From contig NZ_JAVIFT010000001.1 of assembly GCF_031157355.1 (NCBI RefSeq), positions 1-64,000 on the forward strand: 64,000 bases of DNA, written 5' to 3'. A program made the translations under genes and the position numbers. The notes beneath the pieces were generated by a model. That model did not search any database. It saw nothing but the letters and a program-made list of their open reading frames with translations, and had not been told where the DNA came from. Shown here in pieces: positions 1 to 9,200 of this stretch. The DNA comes from Hyphomicrobium sp. LHD-15 (lineage in GTDB: Bacteria; Pseudomonadota; Alphaproteobacteria; Rhizobiales; Hyphomicrobiaceae). Numbering within the stretch: the stretch's first letter is position 1; each line of letters starts with the position of its first letter.

Positions 1-798
1 ACCGCCGACGCCGCCGCCTCCGGCACCCAAGCCGCCGGTCGCGCTGCCACCGCCGCCTCCGCTCAGGCCGCCCGTACCGCCGCCCGCACTATCGCCGCCG
101 GGTGCTCCGTCGGCGACAATCCCAGGCGCACCATTGTTTCCGCTTCCGGTGCCGCCGTTAGCTCCGCTACCCAGGCCGCCGCCGCCGCCGTTGTTGAAGC
201 CGCCGTTGCCGCCCATGCCGCCGCCGGAGCCACCATAGCCGAACTGACCCGCGTTGCCGCCGACAGCGCTGTTATCAGCCAGGTTGACATTGCTGACGGT
301 CACAGTCGCGCCGGAATTGACGAACAGGGCGCCGCCGAGCCCTGCTCCGCCCCCGCCAGCGGCCTGCGCAACGTCGCCGCCCTTTGCGGCAGCGTTCTGG
401 ATGGTCAGATCCTCAATCCGCACCTGGCCCGAGTAGACAAACAGGCCGCGATAATCGCCTTCGCCGGAGAGCGTATTGCCGTTGCCGCTGATGGTGATGT
501 TGGCACCGGCATTGTTCAGTGCCGGCAGATCGCCCGACAGGGCGACGCTGCTCAGCCCGGCCTGGATGGCGATGGTATGCGTGCCCGCGCCCGCGGCGTT
601 GGCCTGATTGATGGCCCAGCGTAGCGTTCCGGGCGTCCCGTCGTCGGAGGTCGAGGTGACGTTGAAAGTGACAGCCGTCGCCGGACTTACGGCGATCATC
701 GCCACGGCCAGCGCCGCGAGGAAGACGGTGACTACTAACTGCGCAGACTTGCACAGCGGACGCCCACCGCGTTGCCGGCAACCGTCGACCAATACCAT
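1..798 (-). CDS. Gly-rich secreted protein, N-terminal part (C-terminus outside window)
   Basis: An open minus-strand frame of 266 codons runs from an ATG at 798 off the left edge. GAGGGG lies about 9 bases before the start. A hydrophobic segment ending in an Ala-rich cleavage-like region near residue 45 looks like a signal peptide. Residues about 50-150 have the look of a right-handed beta-helix (repeated short strands, TLRWAINQAN, ITISGNGNTL). After that the chain becomes very rich in Gly, Ala and Asn (GGGGGLGSGANGG and similar). This is typical of large adhesin or parallel beta-helix surface proteins, sometimes autotransporters, but the C-terminal anchor is not visible. The exact family and function cannot be assigned. 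Confidence 0.75.
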   Translation of the reverse strand, partial: MVLVDGCRQRGGRPLCKSAQLVVTVFLAALAVAMIAVSPATAVTFNVTSTSDDGTPGTLRWAINQANAAGAGTHTIAIQAGLSSVALSGDLPALNNAGANITISGNGNTLSGEGDYRGLFVYSGQVRIEDLTIQNAAAKGGDVAQAAGGGGAGLGGALFVNSGATVTVSNVNLADNSAVGGNAGQFGYGGSGGGMGGNGGFNNGGGGGLGSGANGGTGSGNNGAPGIVADGAPGGDSAGGGTGGLSGGGGGSATGGLGAGGGGVGG

Positions 799-988
799 TT
801 GCCTGTCCCCTCGGTTCCTCGCCGTATGACTCCACGGCAGGCACATTCCCCTGGGGCAAACCTAAAGCCGCTCTGCGCGACGCCAAGAACGAACAGGGTA
901 AATGAGACGCCACGTCGAAAGAATGAGACACCTTGCAAAGGCCATGGCTTCCGGGGCACGCTAAAACCCATGCTAACGAGGGGGAGCC

Positions 989-2059
989 GTGGATTTAGAG
1001 CCAGAACAGCGAGGCACGACATCGGCGCAATTCCGCCTGGATGTTTCGGTCTCCCCAGGAAACGCCCACCAATTCGACTTATGGCGCTTTGGCCTATCCT
1101 CTCTGGTAGACATGGAGCTTCTCGACACCGAAGCGCGCGCTTCATTTGCGATGAGCATGACGAGCTGGCAATTTGCCGACGTCGCCATATCTTTCGGATC
1201 TTCCTCTGCGGCAACATTCGAGCGGAGCCGGCAGACGATCGCGCGCACTGGGCTCGACGCCATTTCTCTACTTGTCTACCTCGTGGACGGAAGCCTCGAA
1301 ATCGACGGTCGAGAGACGGTTCTTAAATCCGGCGACATTCTGTTTTTCGACTTGACTCGCCGCTTCAAAATCCGAGTTCCGGATTTTCAGAGCCTTTCTC
1401 TGCTAATGCCGCGTGCTCTGCTTGCTCCCTTCGTTCCCAACATCGATGCATTGCACGGGCTTATCCTGCCAAACTTGAGCCCGCTCAATGCAATAGTCAT
1501 GGCCCACCTGAAGACGTTGCTCGCGGAGGCACCGGCTCTCGCCGCGCAGGACATTCGCACCGTTGCCCGCGCCAGCGCGGCTCTCATTGGCGCGGTCGCT
1601 GGCGCGGGCGTCAATGGACACAGCGGTGTTGTGCAGAACACGTCGTTCTCCTCGCTCCCCGCGCTGCGCCGGCTCGTCGACGCCAATCTGGCCAATCCGG
1701 AATTAGGCCCGGAGTTTCTCTGCAGGCAGCTGGGTATGTCGCGCGCCACGCTCTACCGGTTGTTTGAGCAGCTCGGCGGCGTGCGCCGCTATATCCAACA
1801 ACGGCGGCTGATGGGTGCGTATCAGAGGCTCACAGACCCAGTGAACGCCAGCGACCGCATAGGGAATATTGCCGCCCGCTACGGTTTCGGCAACGATTCG
1901 GCGTTCAGTCGTGCGTTTCGTGAGACATACAGCATGTCTCCGACCGATCTGCGTGAAGCTTCGCGCGAGGGAAAAACTGCACACCTCAGCCACGGCAAGG
2001 ATAGCGCGTTCATCACAATGAACCGTTGGCTACTCGGCCTAGACATTGCCGGGCGATAA
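989..2059 (+). CDS. AraC family transcriptional regulator
   Basis: The 356-residue protein has an N-terminal AraC-binding-like (cupin) sensor domain at about residues 35-200 and a C-terminal double helix-turn-helix at about 220-330. The recognition region reads LCRQLGMSRATLYRLFEQ and then IAARYGFGNDSAFSRAFR, the classic second HTH of AraC proteins. The start is a GTG at 989 preceded by GAGGGGGAG. The layout resembles regulators of aromatic or amine catabolism (FeaR-like), but no catabolic operon adjoins it, so the effector and target are unknown. It stands alone between the partial Gly-rich gene and the SDR gene. Confidence 0.9.
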   Translation: MDLEPEQRGTTSAQFRLDVSVSPGNAHQFDLWRFGLSSLVDMELLDTEARASFAMSMTSWQFADVAISFGSSSAATFERSRQTIARTGLDAISLLVYLVDGSLEIDGRETVLKSGDILFFDLTRRFKIRVPDFQSLSLLMPRALLAPFVPNIDALHGLILPNLSPLNAIVMAHLKTLLAEAPALAAQDIRTVARASAALIGAVAGAGVNGHSGVVQNTSFSSLPALRRLVDANLANPELGPEFLCRQLGMSRATLYRLFEQLGGVRRYIQQRRLMGAYQRLTDPVNASDRIGNIAARYGFGNDSAFSRAFRETYSMSPTDLREASREGKTAHLSHGKDSAFITMNRWLLGLDIAGR

Positions 2060-2278
2060 CTACTCTCTTGTTTATGTCCACTAGGGGTTAAAAGGTGAGG
2101 GTTTGCCTGCTCGCCTTGATGTCCGTTTGCCAGCCGTGAGCGGACTTGTTTCGCTGATGGATTTAGGCCCAATTTCGGATTCAGAGGATGTCGGCTAATG
2201 GGACGACGCCACCACCGGTCATGTCAGTTATAATAGGCTGACGCCGGACAGAGTGCCTACTCTGCCCGGCTGCTCTGG

Positions 2279-2932
2279 CTATGGCGTGTAGGTTGCTTCC
2301 ACTGTCCACGCCTCCTTCCGCTGGCTGTGAAGCTGCCAGAACTGTTCTGCCACCGCGTCGGCATGTTGTGAGCCGGGGTCGACAAAGCCCGCCACCGTGA
2401 CCGTCGCGATGTGAACACCCTTCTGTTTGAAACTTTCAAACAGCCCTTGCGCGAGCGCACGGATGCCCGCCTTCCCTATGCTAAGCGACAGGTAGTCGGG
2501 GTGTGGATAGAGACCAAAGCCCCCACCGGTGAGAAGGATGGTGCCTGCGCCCCGCTCGATCATCTTTGGCGCGCCGGACTTAGCTGCCGCCTGCGCGCCA
2601 CCAATATTCACCGCCAGGTCGGAATTGAACGAATCCAGCGCCTGTTCGTCGAGCGTCGCTTTGCGCATCGATGCTGCGTTGTAATGCAGAACATCAATGG
2701 TGCCGAATTCACGCTCGACGTTGGTTACCAGCGCTGCGACGCTAGCCGGATCGGCTGTATCAACCGTGCGGACGCTTACTTTGTAACCTTGGGATTTGAG
2801 CTGATCAGCTAGCGCTTTTGTCTTGGCCTCGTTGCGAGCGCTGAGGATGACGTGGAAGCCCTCTTTGGCGAACCGCTTCGCCGTTGCGAGCCCCATGCCA
2901 GGACCTGAACCGATGCTGAGAAATGTTTTCAT
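2279..2932 (-). CDS. Short-chain dehydrogenase/reductase (SDR) family protein
   Basis: The 217-residue protein is an SDR by its N-terminal Rossmann motif (GSGPGMG at residues 8-14), followed by the NAA-type motif (YNAAS near residue 84) and a TGGG strand. The usual catalytic Tyr-x-x-x-Lys is altered: the region reads YLSLSIGKAG, so the position four residues before the Lys is Leu, with a Tyr seven residues before it. Enzyme activity may therefore differ from classical SDRs. The protein is also a little short (usual length about 240-250). It is divergently transcribed from the LysR gene at 3025, so that regulator probably controls it. The substrate is unknown. Confidence 0.85.
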   Translation of the reverse strand: MKTFLSIGSGPGMGLATAKRFAKEGFHVILSARNEAKTKALADQLKSQGYKVSVRTVDTADPASVAALVTNVEREFGTIDVLHYNAASMRKATLDEQALDSFNSDLAVNIGGAQAAAKSGAPKMIERGAGTILLTGGGFGLYPHPDYLSLSIGKAGIRALAQGLFESFKQKGVHIATVTVAGFVDPGSQHADAVAEQFWQLHSQRKEAWTVEATYTP

Positions 2933-2988
2933 GTCGCTTTACTCCTCGACGTTTGGATGCGCATGAGATAACCAGGATCGTGGCTCGG

Positions 2989-3011
2989 ATAATCTGGGTC
3001 ATATGCATTAT
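2989..3011. promoter_or_regulatory. Candidate LysR operator in the SDR/LysR divergent region
   Basis: An ATAAT-N13-ATTAT inverted repeat lies in the 92-base gap between the divergent SDR and LysR genes. LysR proteins commonly bind interrupted dyads of this size (T-N11-A type) in exactly this position. The arms are short and AT-rich, so the match may be chance. Confidence 0.35.
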
Positions 3012-3024
3012 ATTCGTGCAAAAA

Positions 3025-3951
3025 ATGCAGGAATTGCTCGAGCGCGGCGGATTGGAGTTGTTGGCGGCATTCGTTGCCGTTGCCGATACCGGAAGCTTTA
3101 CCTCCGCGGCAAACAAGCTCGGGCGGGACGCGTCAATTGTTTCCCGCCGCGTAACCCAGCTCGAACAGCAGCTGGGCGTAAGTCTGCTTTCGCGCACCAC
3201 AAGGCGTGTAGCGCTGACGGAAGTCGGCTCACACTACTACGGCCGGGTCCAGGGCATCCTCGAAGAACTTTCCAACGCCAGCAGAGAGGCGAGCGACGTC
3301 GCTTCGAGTCCGCAAGGCTTGCTCCGCGTCTCGGTTCCAGTGACGTTTGGACGCCAGTGGATCGCGCCGCTTCTGCCGCAGTTCGTCAGTCGGTATCCGC
3401 AAATTCGCATCGACGCGCGCTTTTCCGATCGCTTCGTTGACGTCGTGGCGGAAGGGTTCGACATCGCGATCCGCGTAGGCAGGTTGCGCGACAGCTCGTT
3501 AAAGGCGCGGAAAATTTCCACCTTTAGAAATCTTCTCGTCGCGGCGCCCAGCTACATCGCGGCGCGCGGCAGGCCGCGCACGCCGGAAGATCTCAAGAAC
3601 CACGATTGTATCGGCTTCTCAGGCTACACGGGCTGGCCCGACTGGCCGCTTGCGAAAGCGGGCAAGCGCAAGACCATACGGCCCCATGGCCCAATCATCG
3701 CAGACAATTCGGAGGTCGCTCTGTCTGCAACGATAGCAGGCGTTGGGATTACCTTCACAGCAGACTGGCTCGCGGGGCCGGCAATGCGGGAAGGCAAGCT
3801 GGTCGAGGTTTTGCCTGGCTGGGGCGGCAAAGGTGAAGGCGGGGTCTTTGCTGTTTTGCCGCCTGGGCGTTTGGTGCCAGCGAAAACGCGGCTCTTCGTT
3901 GACGAAATCTCCAAGTCCATAAAAGCGGGATGGCAGAGGTCCGATTCGTAA
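3025..3951 (+). CDS. LysR family transcriptional regulator
   Basis: The 308-residue protein has an N-terminal winged HTH (FVAVADTGSFTSAANKLGRD, then SIVSRRVTQLEQQLG) and a C-terminal periplasmic-binding-protein-like effector domain of the CrgA/YhaJ type at about residues 95-300. The ATG at 3025 gives the normal family N-terminus. An in-frame GTG at 3016 and a longer upstream reading are possible, but the extra residues are unlike the family. It is divergent from the SDR gene at 2279-2932, the usual arrangement of a LysR regulator and its target. Confidence 0.9.
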   Translation: MQELLERGGLELLAAFVAVADTGSFTSAANKLGRDASIVSRRVTQLEQQLGVSLLSRTTRRVALTEVGSHYYGRVQGILEELSNASREASDVASSPQGLLRVSVPVTFGRQWIAPLLPQFVSRYPQIRIDARFSDRFVDVVAEGFDIAIRVGRLRDSSLKARKISTFRNLLVAAPSYIAARGRPRTPEDLKNHDCIGFSGYTGWPDWPLAKAGKRKTIRPHGPIIADNSEVALSATIAGVGITFTADWLAGPAMREGKLVEVLPGWGGKGEGGVFAVLPPGRLVPAKTRLFVDEISKSIKAGWQRSDS

Positions 3952-4182
3952 GTTTGGCGCTTGGCTAGCGGCGGCGCGGTGCCTCCGATGTCGTCTATTC
4001 GACACCTATCGGACATTGCCAATGGCTGAACTGCCTGAGCCAAGCTCGCTGTGACTGATGTCAGCTATTGGGACCGAGCGGTCACGTGAGAGCAGGCAGC
4101 ATTCCCGTCGCAAAATGGCCAATAGCTTCGGGCAGATTATGTTGGCTTCCGAGTGCCTTCTCCGCAACCCCATAGAGAGACG

Positions 4183-4563
4183 TCAGAGGTCAACCTTAGC
4201 GACGAGCGCTGGATTGAACCCTTCACCCTCGCCGTGACTTACGTAACCGCGCGGGTTGTTCATCACGCGGCAACCGCCAAGGCGATAGTCGCAGCCGGTG
4301 TGCGTGTGCCCATGAACCCAGAGAGTGGCTTGCTGAGTAAGCTGCTCGCAGTCAGAGGCGAAGCTGGCCGTCAGTAGATCGTCTTTGTAACGGTCATCAA
4401 TGCTCTTCATGCTGGGCGCATGATGCGTCACGACTATAGCGCTCCCAGCGCTGTTCTCGTCCAGCTGATGCGTAAGCCAATGCCTGCTTGCCTGGTGCTC
4501 TGCCAGTGCGTCGGAAGGCGTCCAAACGCGGCCGTTGTGCCTGATAAGCTTATGGTCGTTCAT
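4183..4563 (-). pseudogene. Metallophosphoesterase, C-terminal remnant
   Basis: About 126 residues match the C-terminal half of calcineurin-like metallophosphoesterases: MNDHKLIR, VVTHHAPS, and the metal-binding VHGHTHTGCDY followed by NPRGY. The N-terminal half, with the GDxH and GDxxD metal ligands, is missing. Immediately upstream the reading runs into the truncated integrase in another frame, which points to a deletion that removed the integrase 3' end and the phosphoesterase 5' end. It is probably non-functional. Confidence 0.65.
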
Positions 4564-5688
4564 GACCTTCTGAGCGCGCAGCAGTCGGCAGCACGACGTT
4601 GCGGAGGGGCACATCGATATCTTTCGGATCGGGAAACAACAGTCGGTCGGAATCCGAGAGCTTGATCGCTTCTTTAATCAGCGACACAGCGAGCGGAGAG
4701 AGCGGGACTAGGTGCTCTTTGCCGTTCTTTGAATGCTTCGATGGAATGACCCAGAGCGGCTGCGCGAACTTGAGGCGAAACTCAGAGCGCTCTGCACGAC
4801 GCACCTCACCGGGGCGTTGGGCCGTTAGGAGGATCAGCTTCAAAGCAAGCTTGGTGTCTGCCCGCACGGCACTTCCATCGAGGGCAGCAGCCCAGGCACT
4901 GATTTCATCGTCTCGCAAAGCCCTCGCTCTCGGCTTAGGCTTTGCATATCCGTCGGTGGCGCCGGTAACAGAGCCGCGCCGACGTCGCCCCAGCGTTGCT
5001 GCTGGGTTTTTCTCCACACCATACTTTTCGGCCAATGCCGGCCTATCGAGGAGGGCGAAGTTGTACATGGCCTTGACGTGCATAACCATGCGATAGGCGC
5101 TTGAGTTGGCATTGCGTACTTTCGCTGAGATAATCGCCCTACTCTTCGCGCGGCCACGAACTTGGGTTTTAGGTTTCCCTCCCACTTGCCGCGCCTTGAT
5201 CGCTGTTCCCACTTGGTCAATGTCTGCAGCGGTGATCTCAGACGGCCGCTTATTGCCCAGCGCCGGAATTACGTCCTTGCGGATTTCGCGCTCGACCTCG
5301 TCGATCCTGGCAAGACCCTGGCGCAGGAAAACGTATTCATCGAAGAAGTCTGTGAAGGTTAGGGCAAGGCGCTCTACCGACACCCTGCTCGCTTGATCGA
5401 CGGCAACAATGTCGCCCTCATTCTCGACACGCGCGTCAAGCGCAGACGCCTTGGCGCGAGCTTTGGCAAGGCTGACAGCCGGGTACTTACCGAGGCCGAC
5501 CTTTCGCTTTCGCCGCAGAGCACCGCTACCGAGCGAGTAATAGTATCGCCAAGAGCGCAGACCGGAGCGCTGAACGACGAAGACCAAGCCGCGATTGCCC
5601 ACAATCCGGTACTCGGTTCGCGCCCCTGACCTAGATGTTTGGCCGCCTTCAGCGCGGTATCTATTGGCGCAATTTCAAACCTTGCCAT
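4550..5688 (-). pseudogene. Tyrosine recombinase/integrase, frameshifted and 3'-truncated
   Basis: An ATG at 5688 has a near-perfect ribosome site (GGAGGAG). It begins an integrase N-terminus (MARFEIAPIDTALKAAKHLGQ) that continues only after a frame change near the CCCC run at 5623-5626, into GARTEYRIVGNRGLVF. Restoring one base would join the halves. The rest shows the N-terminal arm-binding domain, the core-binding domain and the first catalytic Arg (TAQRPGEVRRAE) plus the beta-hairpin Lys region (SKHSKNGKEHLVPLS). The chain stops soon after LLFPDPKDIDVPLRNVV, so the HxxR box and the nucleophilic Tyr are absent. It would be catalytically dead even if the frameshift were a sequencing error. 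Confidence 0.75.
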
Positions 5689-5871
5689 GCTCCTCCAAAT
5701 CTCGGCGGTCCCTTCGGCGGTCCCTTTTTGCGAGATACGATGGGGTAAGTGATACGTCATGGTAAAAGGCGGCGACAGATTTTTGAACGTATTTTCTGTT
5801 GATTAGGTGTTTATCATCGCAGCATGCCTCTCATGCTGTGTCATGCGTCTCGATGAGGAAAACTCCTGGTT

Positions 5872-5899
5872 CCAGGTTCGAGTCCTGGCGGGCCCACCA
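5872..5899 (+). repeat. tRNA 3'-end fragment (probable att site)
   Basis: The sequence forms a perfect T arm (CCAGG-TTCGAGT-CCTGG) followed by an acceptor 3' strand CGGGCCC and ACCA. No matching 5' acceptor strand GGGCCCG, D arm or anticodon arm lies upstream, so this is not a whole tRNA gene. It fits the duplicated 3' tRNA end left by integrase-mediated insertion. The amino acid identity cannot be told. Confidence 0.7.
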
Positions 5900-6162
5900 A
5901 TAAATTCAATGAGTTGGCGCCTTTTATTTTTTTTCTTCCCTTTATTGCAACGCCGGCTGGCCTCGCACAGGCACGTGAGGTTCGGACCCCACGCGTGGGA
6001 ATCGCGGCGGGAGGTTCGCGCCGCGGCCGTTGAATGCGCCTTGTGTGCTCGCGAACGAAGCCGGCGCCATAGCACCGTTGGTCTTCGGCGTCTCAAATGC
6101 CGTCTCTTCGTTTGTCTGCATTCTCCCCTAAAAAAGCATGAGCTCTCTGCTTAACCGTGAAA
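5900..6162. other. Intergenic, no gene seen
   Basis: The stretch starts with a T-rich run after the tRNA fragment (about 5928-5945). It has no frame with a ribosome site or protein-like composition on either strand. Confidence 0.5.
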
Positions 6163-6188
6163 GGCCGGCCGCGGGGGTGCGGCCGGCT
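6163..6188 (-). terminator. Hairpin terminator after the giant RTX gene
   Basis: A 9-bp perfect GC stem (GCCGGCCGC / GCGGCCGGC) with a six-base loop lies 15 bases past the stop codon of the RTX protein gene. On the minus strand it is followed by a short CTTTC tract, so the T-run is weak. Confidence 0.6.
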
Positions 6189-6202
6189 AGCGTGTTGTCG
6201 CG

Positions 6203-9200
6203 TCAGAGAACGAAATCGTGGGACGACAACGTTGCGACCTTGACCAGGATCTCGAAGTCCGCAACGCCGTCGCCATTGACGTCGCCGCTGACGAGCGCAC
6301 CGTCATCAGACGCCGTGTAGTGCAACTGTCCGGCCTTGTTCGTGAACTCGGCCGTGCCGAGCCACGAGAAGGCCTGATTGCCTTTCTTCAATGTGTTGGC
6401 GTCGATCCCGCTCAGATCGATGCGATCGTAGCGGTTCTGGAAGTCGAGGATCGTATCGCGACCCGCCCCGACAACCGTGTCCGCGATGTCGGCAAACACG
6501 AAGTAATCGCGTCCCAAGCCACCTTCCAGGATGTCGGTGCCGACCCCGCCGGAGAGCGTATCGTTGTCGGCCCCGCCGAAGAGGCTGTCGTTGCCGTCAC
6601 CGCCGTATAGCTTGTCGTTGCCGGCACCGCCGTAGAGCGTGTCGTTGCCCACGCGGCCGGACAGCATATCGTTGCCGCTGCCGCCATCCAGCCAGTCGTC
6701 ACCGTCGTCGCCGTACAGCTTGTCCTTGCCGCTGCCGCCGAACAGTCTGTCGTTGCCGGCGCCGCCGTAGAGCGTGTCATCGCCCGCTTCACCGCTCAGC
6801 GTGTTGTTGCCGGCGTTGCCGATGATCACGTTGTTGGACGCATTGCCGGTGCCGTCGAGGTCGCCGGTGCCGAACAGCGTCAGGTTCTCCACGTTCGCCG
6901 ACAGCGTGTGGCTGACCGATGCGTGCACCGTGTCCGTGCCCTGGCTGCGGCTCTCGACAACCTGGTCGCCGGCGCTGTCGACGACGTAGGTGTCGTTGCC
7001 CTTGCCGCCGCGCATCACGTCGTCACCGCCGTGCCCGTCGATGTAATCGTTACTCTTGGTGCCGGTGACCGTCTCGCTCGCAGCCGTTCCGTGCACCATC
7101 GCAACGTTGCGCACGTCGTTGATCGCGAGCTTGTAGGTGTCGGTGGTGGCATCGGGCGAGCCGGGGTAGGCCGGTTCGTCGAAGGCGACCGCGACCTGCA
7201 GCTCCTTCAGCGTCTTTGCATCGAGCGCCGCGCCGGCCTTGAGGAACAGCGCGAGTCCGACGATCTCAAACAGCGCCCGGTCGCGGCCGACCAGCGACAG
7301 CGTGCCGGTCGACGTCGAGCCGTTGGTGATGACGATGTCGGCGACCTTGACGCGCTCGAGCGTAGGGGTCGTCTCGGCGAGCGAGGCGACACGGTTGGTC
7401 AGCGTCACGGTCGGCGGGATAGTGTCGTTGACGTCGGTCACGTTGACGACAATCGTCTGCTCGATGCTGTTGCCGGCGCTGTCGGTGACGCGCACCACGA
7501 CCTCGTGCGAGGTCGCCGCCTCGTAGTCGAGGCCGGTGCTATCGGCGACGACGAGCTTGCCGTCGACGATGGCGAAGCGGCCGCCGGCGTTGTTGACGAG
7601 CTCGAAGGTGTGGGTGTCGCCGCTGTCCGGATCGACCGCCGACAGCTCCGCCACAACCGTCCCGTCCGCCGAGTTCTCCGCGACCGAGGCTTCGTCGGGA
7701 AGGATGTCGGTCGGCGCGGCGTTGCCGAGCAGATCGGCTAGCGCAAACGTACCGTCCGCAAACTGCAGGAACTCGATCGAGGAGAGCTGGTCGGTGCCGT
7801 CCGGCGAGCCATCGCGATTGTCTGTTATAATGACGTAGTCGGGATATTGCGGATACGGCTGCTCGAAGGTGTAGTCGGCGCGGTTGCCCGAGTAGATCGC
7901 CGTATCAGTGCCATAGCCGCCCTGAAGAAGATCGTTTCCGGCGCCGCCGTTGAGAATGTCATTTCCGGATTCGGCAAAGGTATAATCGTCGCCGCCGTGG
8001 CCCTCGAAGTAGTCGTCGGTGTAGCCGCCGAACCACTCGTCATAGGCATCCGTACCGATATAGTGCTCGGGTTCGACATCCGTGACTTCCACCCTGAACT
8101 GCTTTTCGAAGGTGCGTCCCGTCGAGTCCGTAACCTGGACCGTGAAGTCCGCATAATTACGCGCCTCGAACTCGAGCTTCAGGCCATTGGCGACGACGAT
8201 CTGATTGCCCTCGATCCGGAATGCGCCCTGGAAGTCGTTGACCAGGCTGTAAGCGAATGTCTCGCCTGTGTTCGGGTCCGCCGCAGACAACGTGGCGACA
8301 ACAGTACCGGTCTCGGCATACTCCGGAAGCGCGACGACATCGGAAAGGATTATGTCGTAAGGCGCACCCTGGCCATCGAGGCTGGCCGCAACCGCGATAT
8401 CGTTGAAAACGATACGTTCGATGCCGATGAGTGTGTCGTTGCCACTGTCGAGACCGGAAACAACCAGGTTTCCGTCGACCACGGTGAGCACGTAATCGTC
8501 GAAGTTGCCGTTGAAAATGACCGTGTCGAAGCCATTTCCACCGACGAACGTATCGCTGCCCGCACCACCCTTGAACGTGTCGTAGCCCGCGCCGCCAGTG
8601 AAGCTGACGGCCGTGTCGGTCATCGCGTGGACAATGACGCCGCCAGCGATGCCAGTCCCCGTGACGCCGCTCGCGTCGATTGTCGTCACGTGGCTGATAT
8701 CGGTTCCTGCGATTGTAAAGTCCCAGCCGACGTTGCCTGTGAGCGTTACCGTCGTCGCGTTATCGAGCACGAGCGCAAACTCGAACGAGTTCTCTCTCGG
8801 CAACGTAAAGTCGGGATAGAAAGGCAGAAGCGCTCGTAGATTGGGCGTGTAATCGGTGCGCGCCATAGTTGTGATATTGACGGCCGTGGCGTCGGCAATG
8901 TGCACGATCCCGTTGATGTCATAGTCCGGACGTCCTGCCGGGAGGCCGACATAGTCTTCGGTTTGCGTGAACTTGTCGGCGAAGAGGATATTGAGCGCGC
9001 TGCTGCCTCCAACGAGATTGACGGTGCCGAAGTTCGTCGCCGTGCTCATCGCCTTGAAGGTGACGAGAGAGCCTTCGGCAAGTTCAACGGTATTGTTGCC
9101 CGCAGTTCCGCTCGTTCCCATGACACGAATGTCGAGAAGATCGTCGAACTTGTCGGCGTTGACGGTGTGCGAGCCAGCGTCGACGTCGAACTGGACGGAT

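Larger units (their letters stand above)
4183..5899. mobile_element. Remnant of a tRNA-targeted integrative element
   Basis: Three pieces lie side by side: a tyrosine integrase pseudogene (4550-5688, minus), the 3' part of a metallophosphoesterase gene fused to its truncated end (4183-4563, minus), and a tRNA T-arm/acceptor fragment ending in CCA (5872-5899, plus). Integrases normally sit beside the att site formed by a tRNA 3' end, as here (about 180 bases from the integrase start). The matching att site and intact tRNA were not found in the window, so the true borders are unknown. Confidence 0.6.

Noticed and set aside
1-300. A CRISPR array or tandem DNA repeat at the left edge
   Set aside because: The GCC-type periodicity comes from Gly-rich codons in an open reading frame, with no constant repeat/spacer structure.
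5815-5899. A complete tRNA gene
   Set aside because: Only the T arm, acceptor 3' strand and CCA are present; no matching 5' acceptor strand, D arm or anticodon arm precedes them.
5803-6096. A minus-strand frame containing the peptide ARTRTWNQ
   Set aside because: This peptide is a well-known false translation of the antisense of a tRNA T arm; the DNA there is the tRNA fragment at 5872-5899.
6908-7741. Long plus-strand frames opposite the RTX protease gene
   Set aside because: They are antisense to Gly/Asp repeats and give Arg/Val/Asp-rich low-complexity products with no ribosome site.
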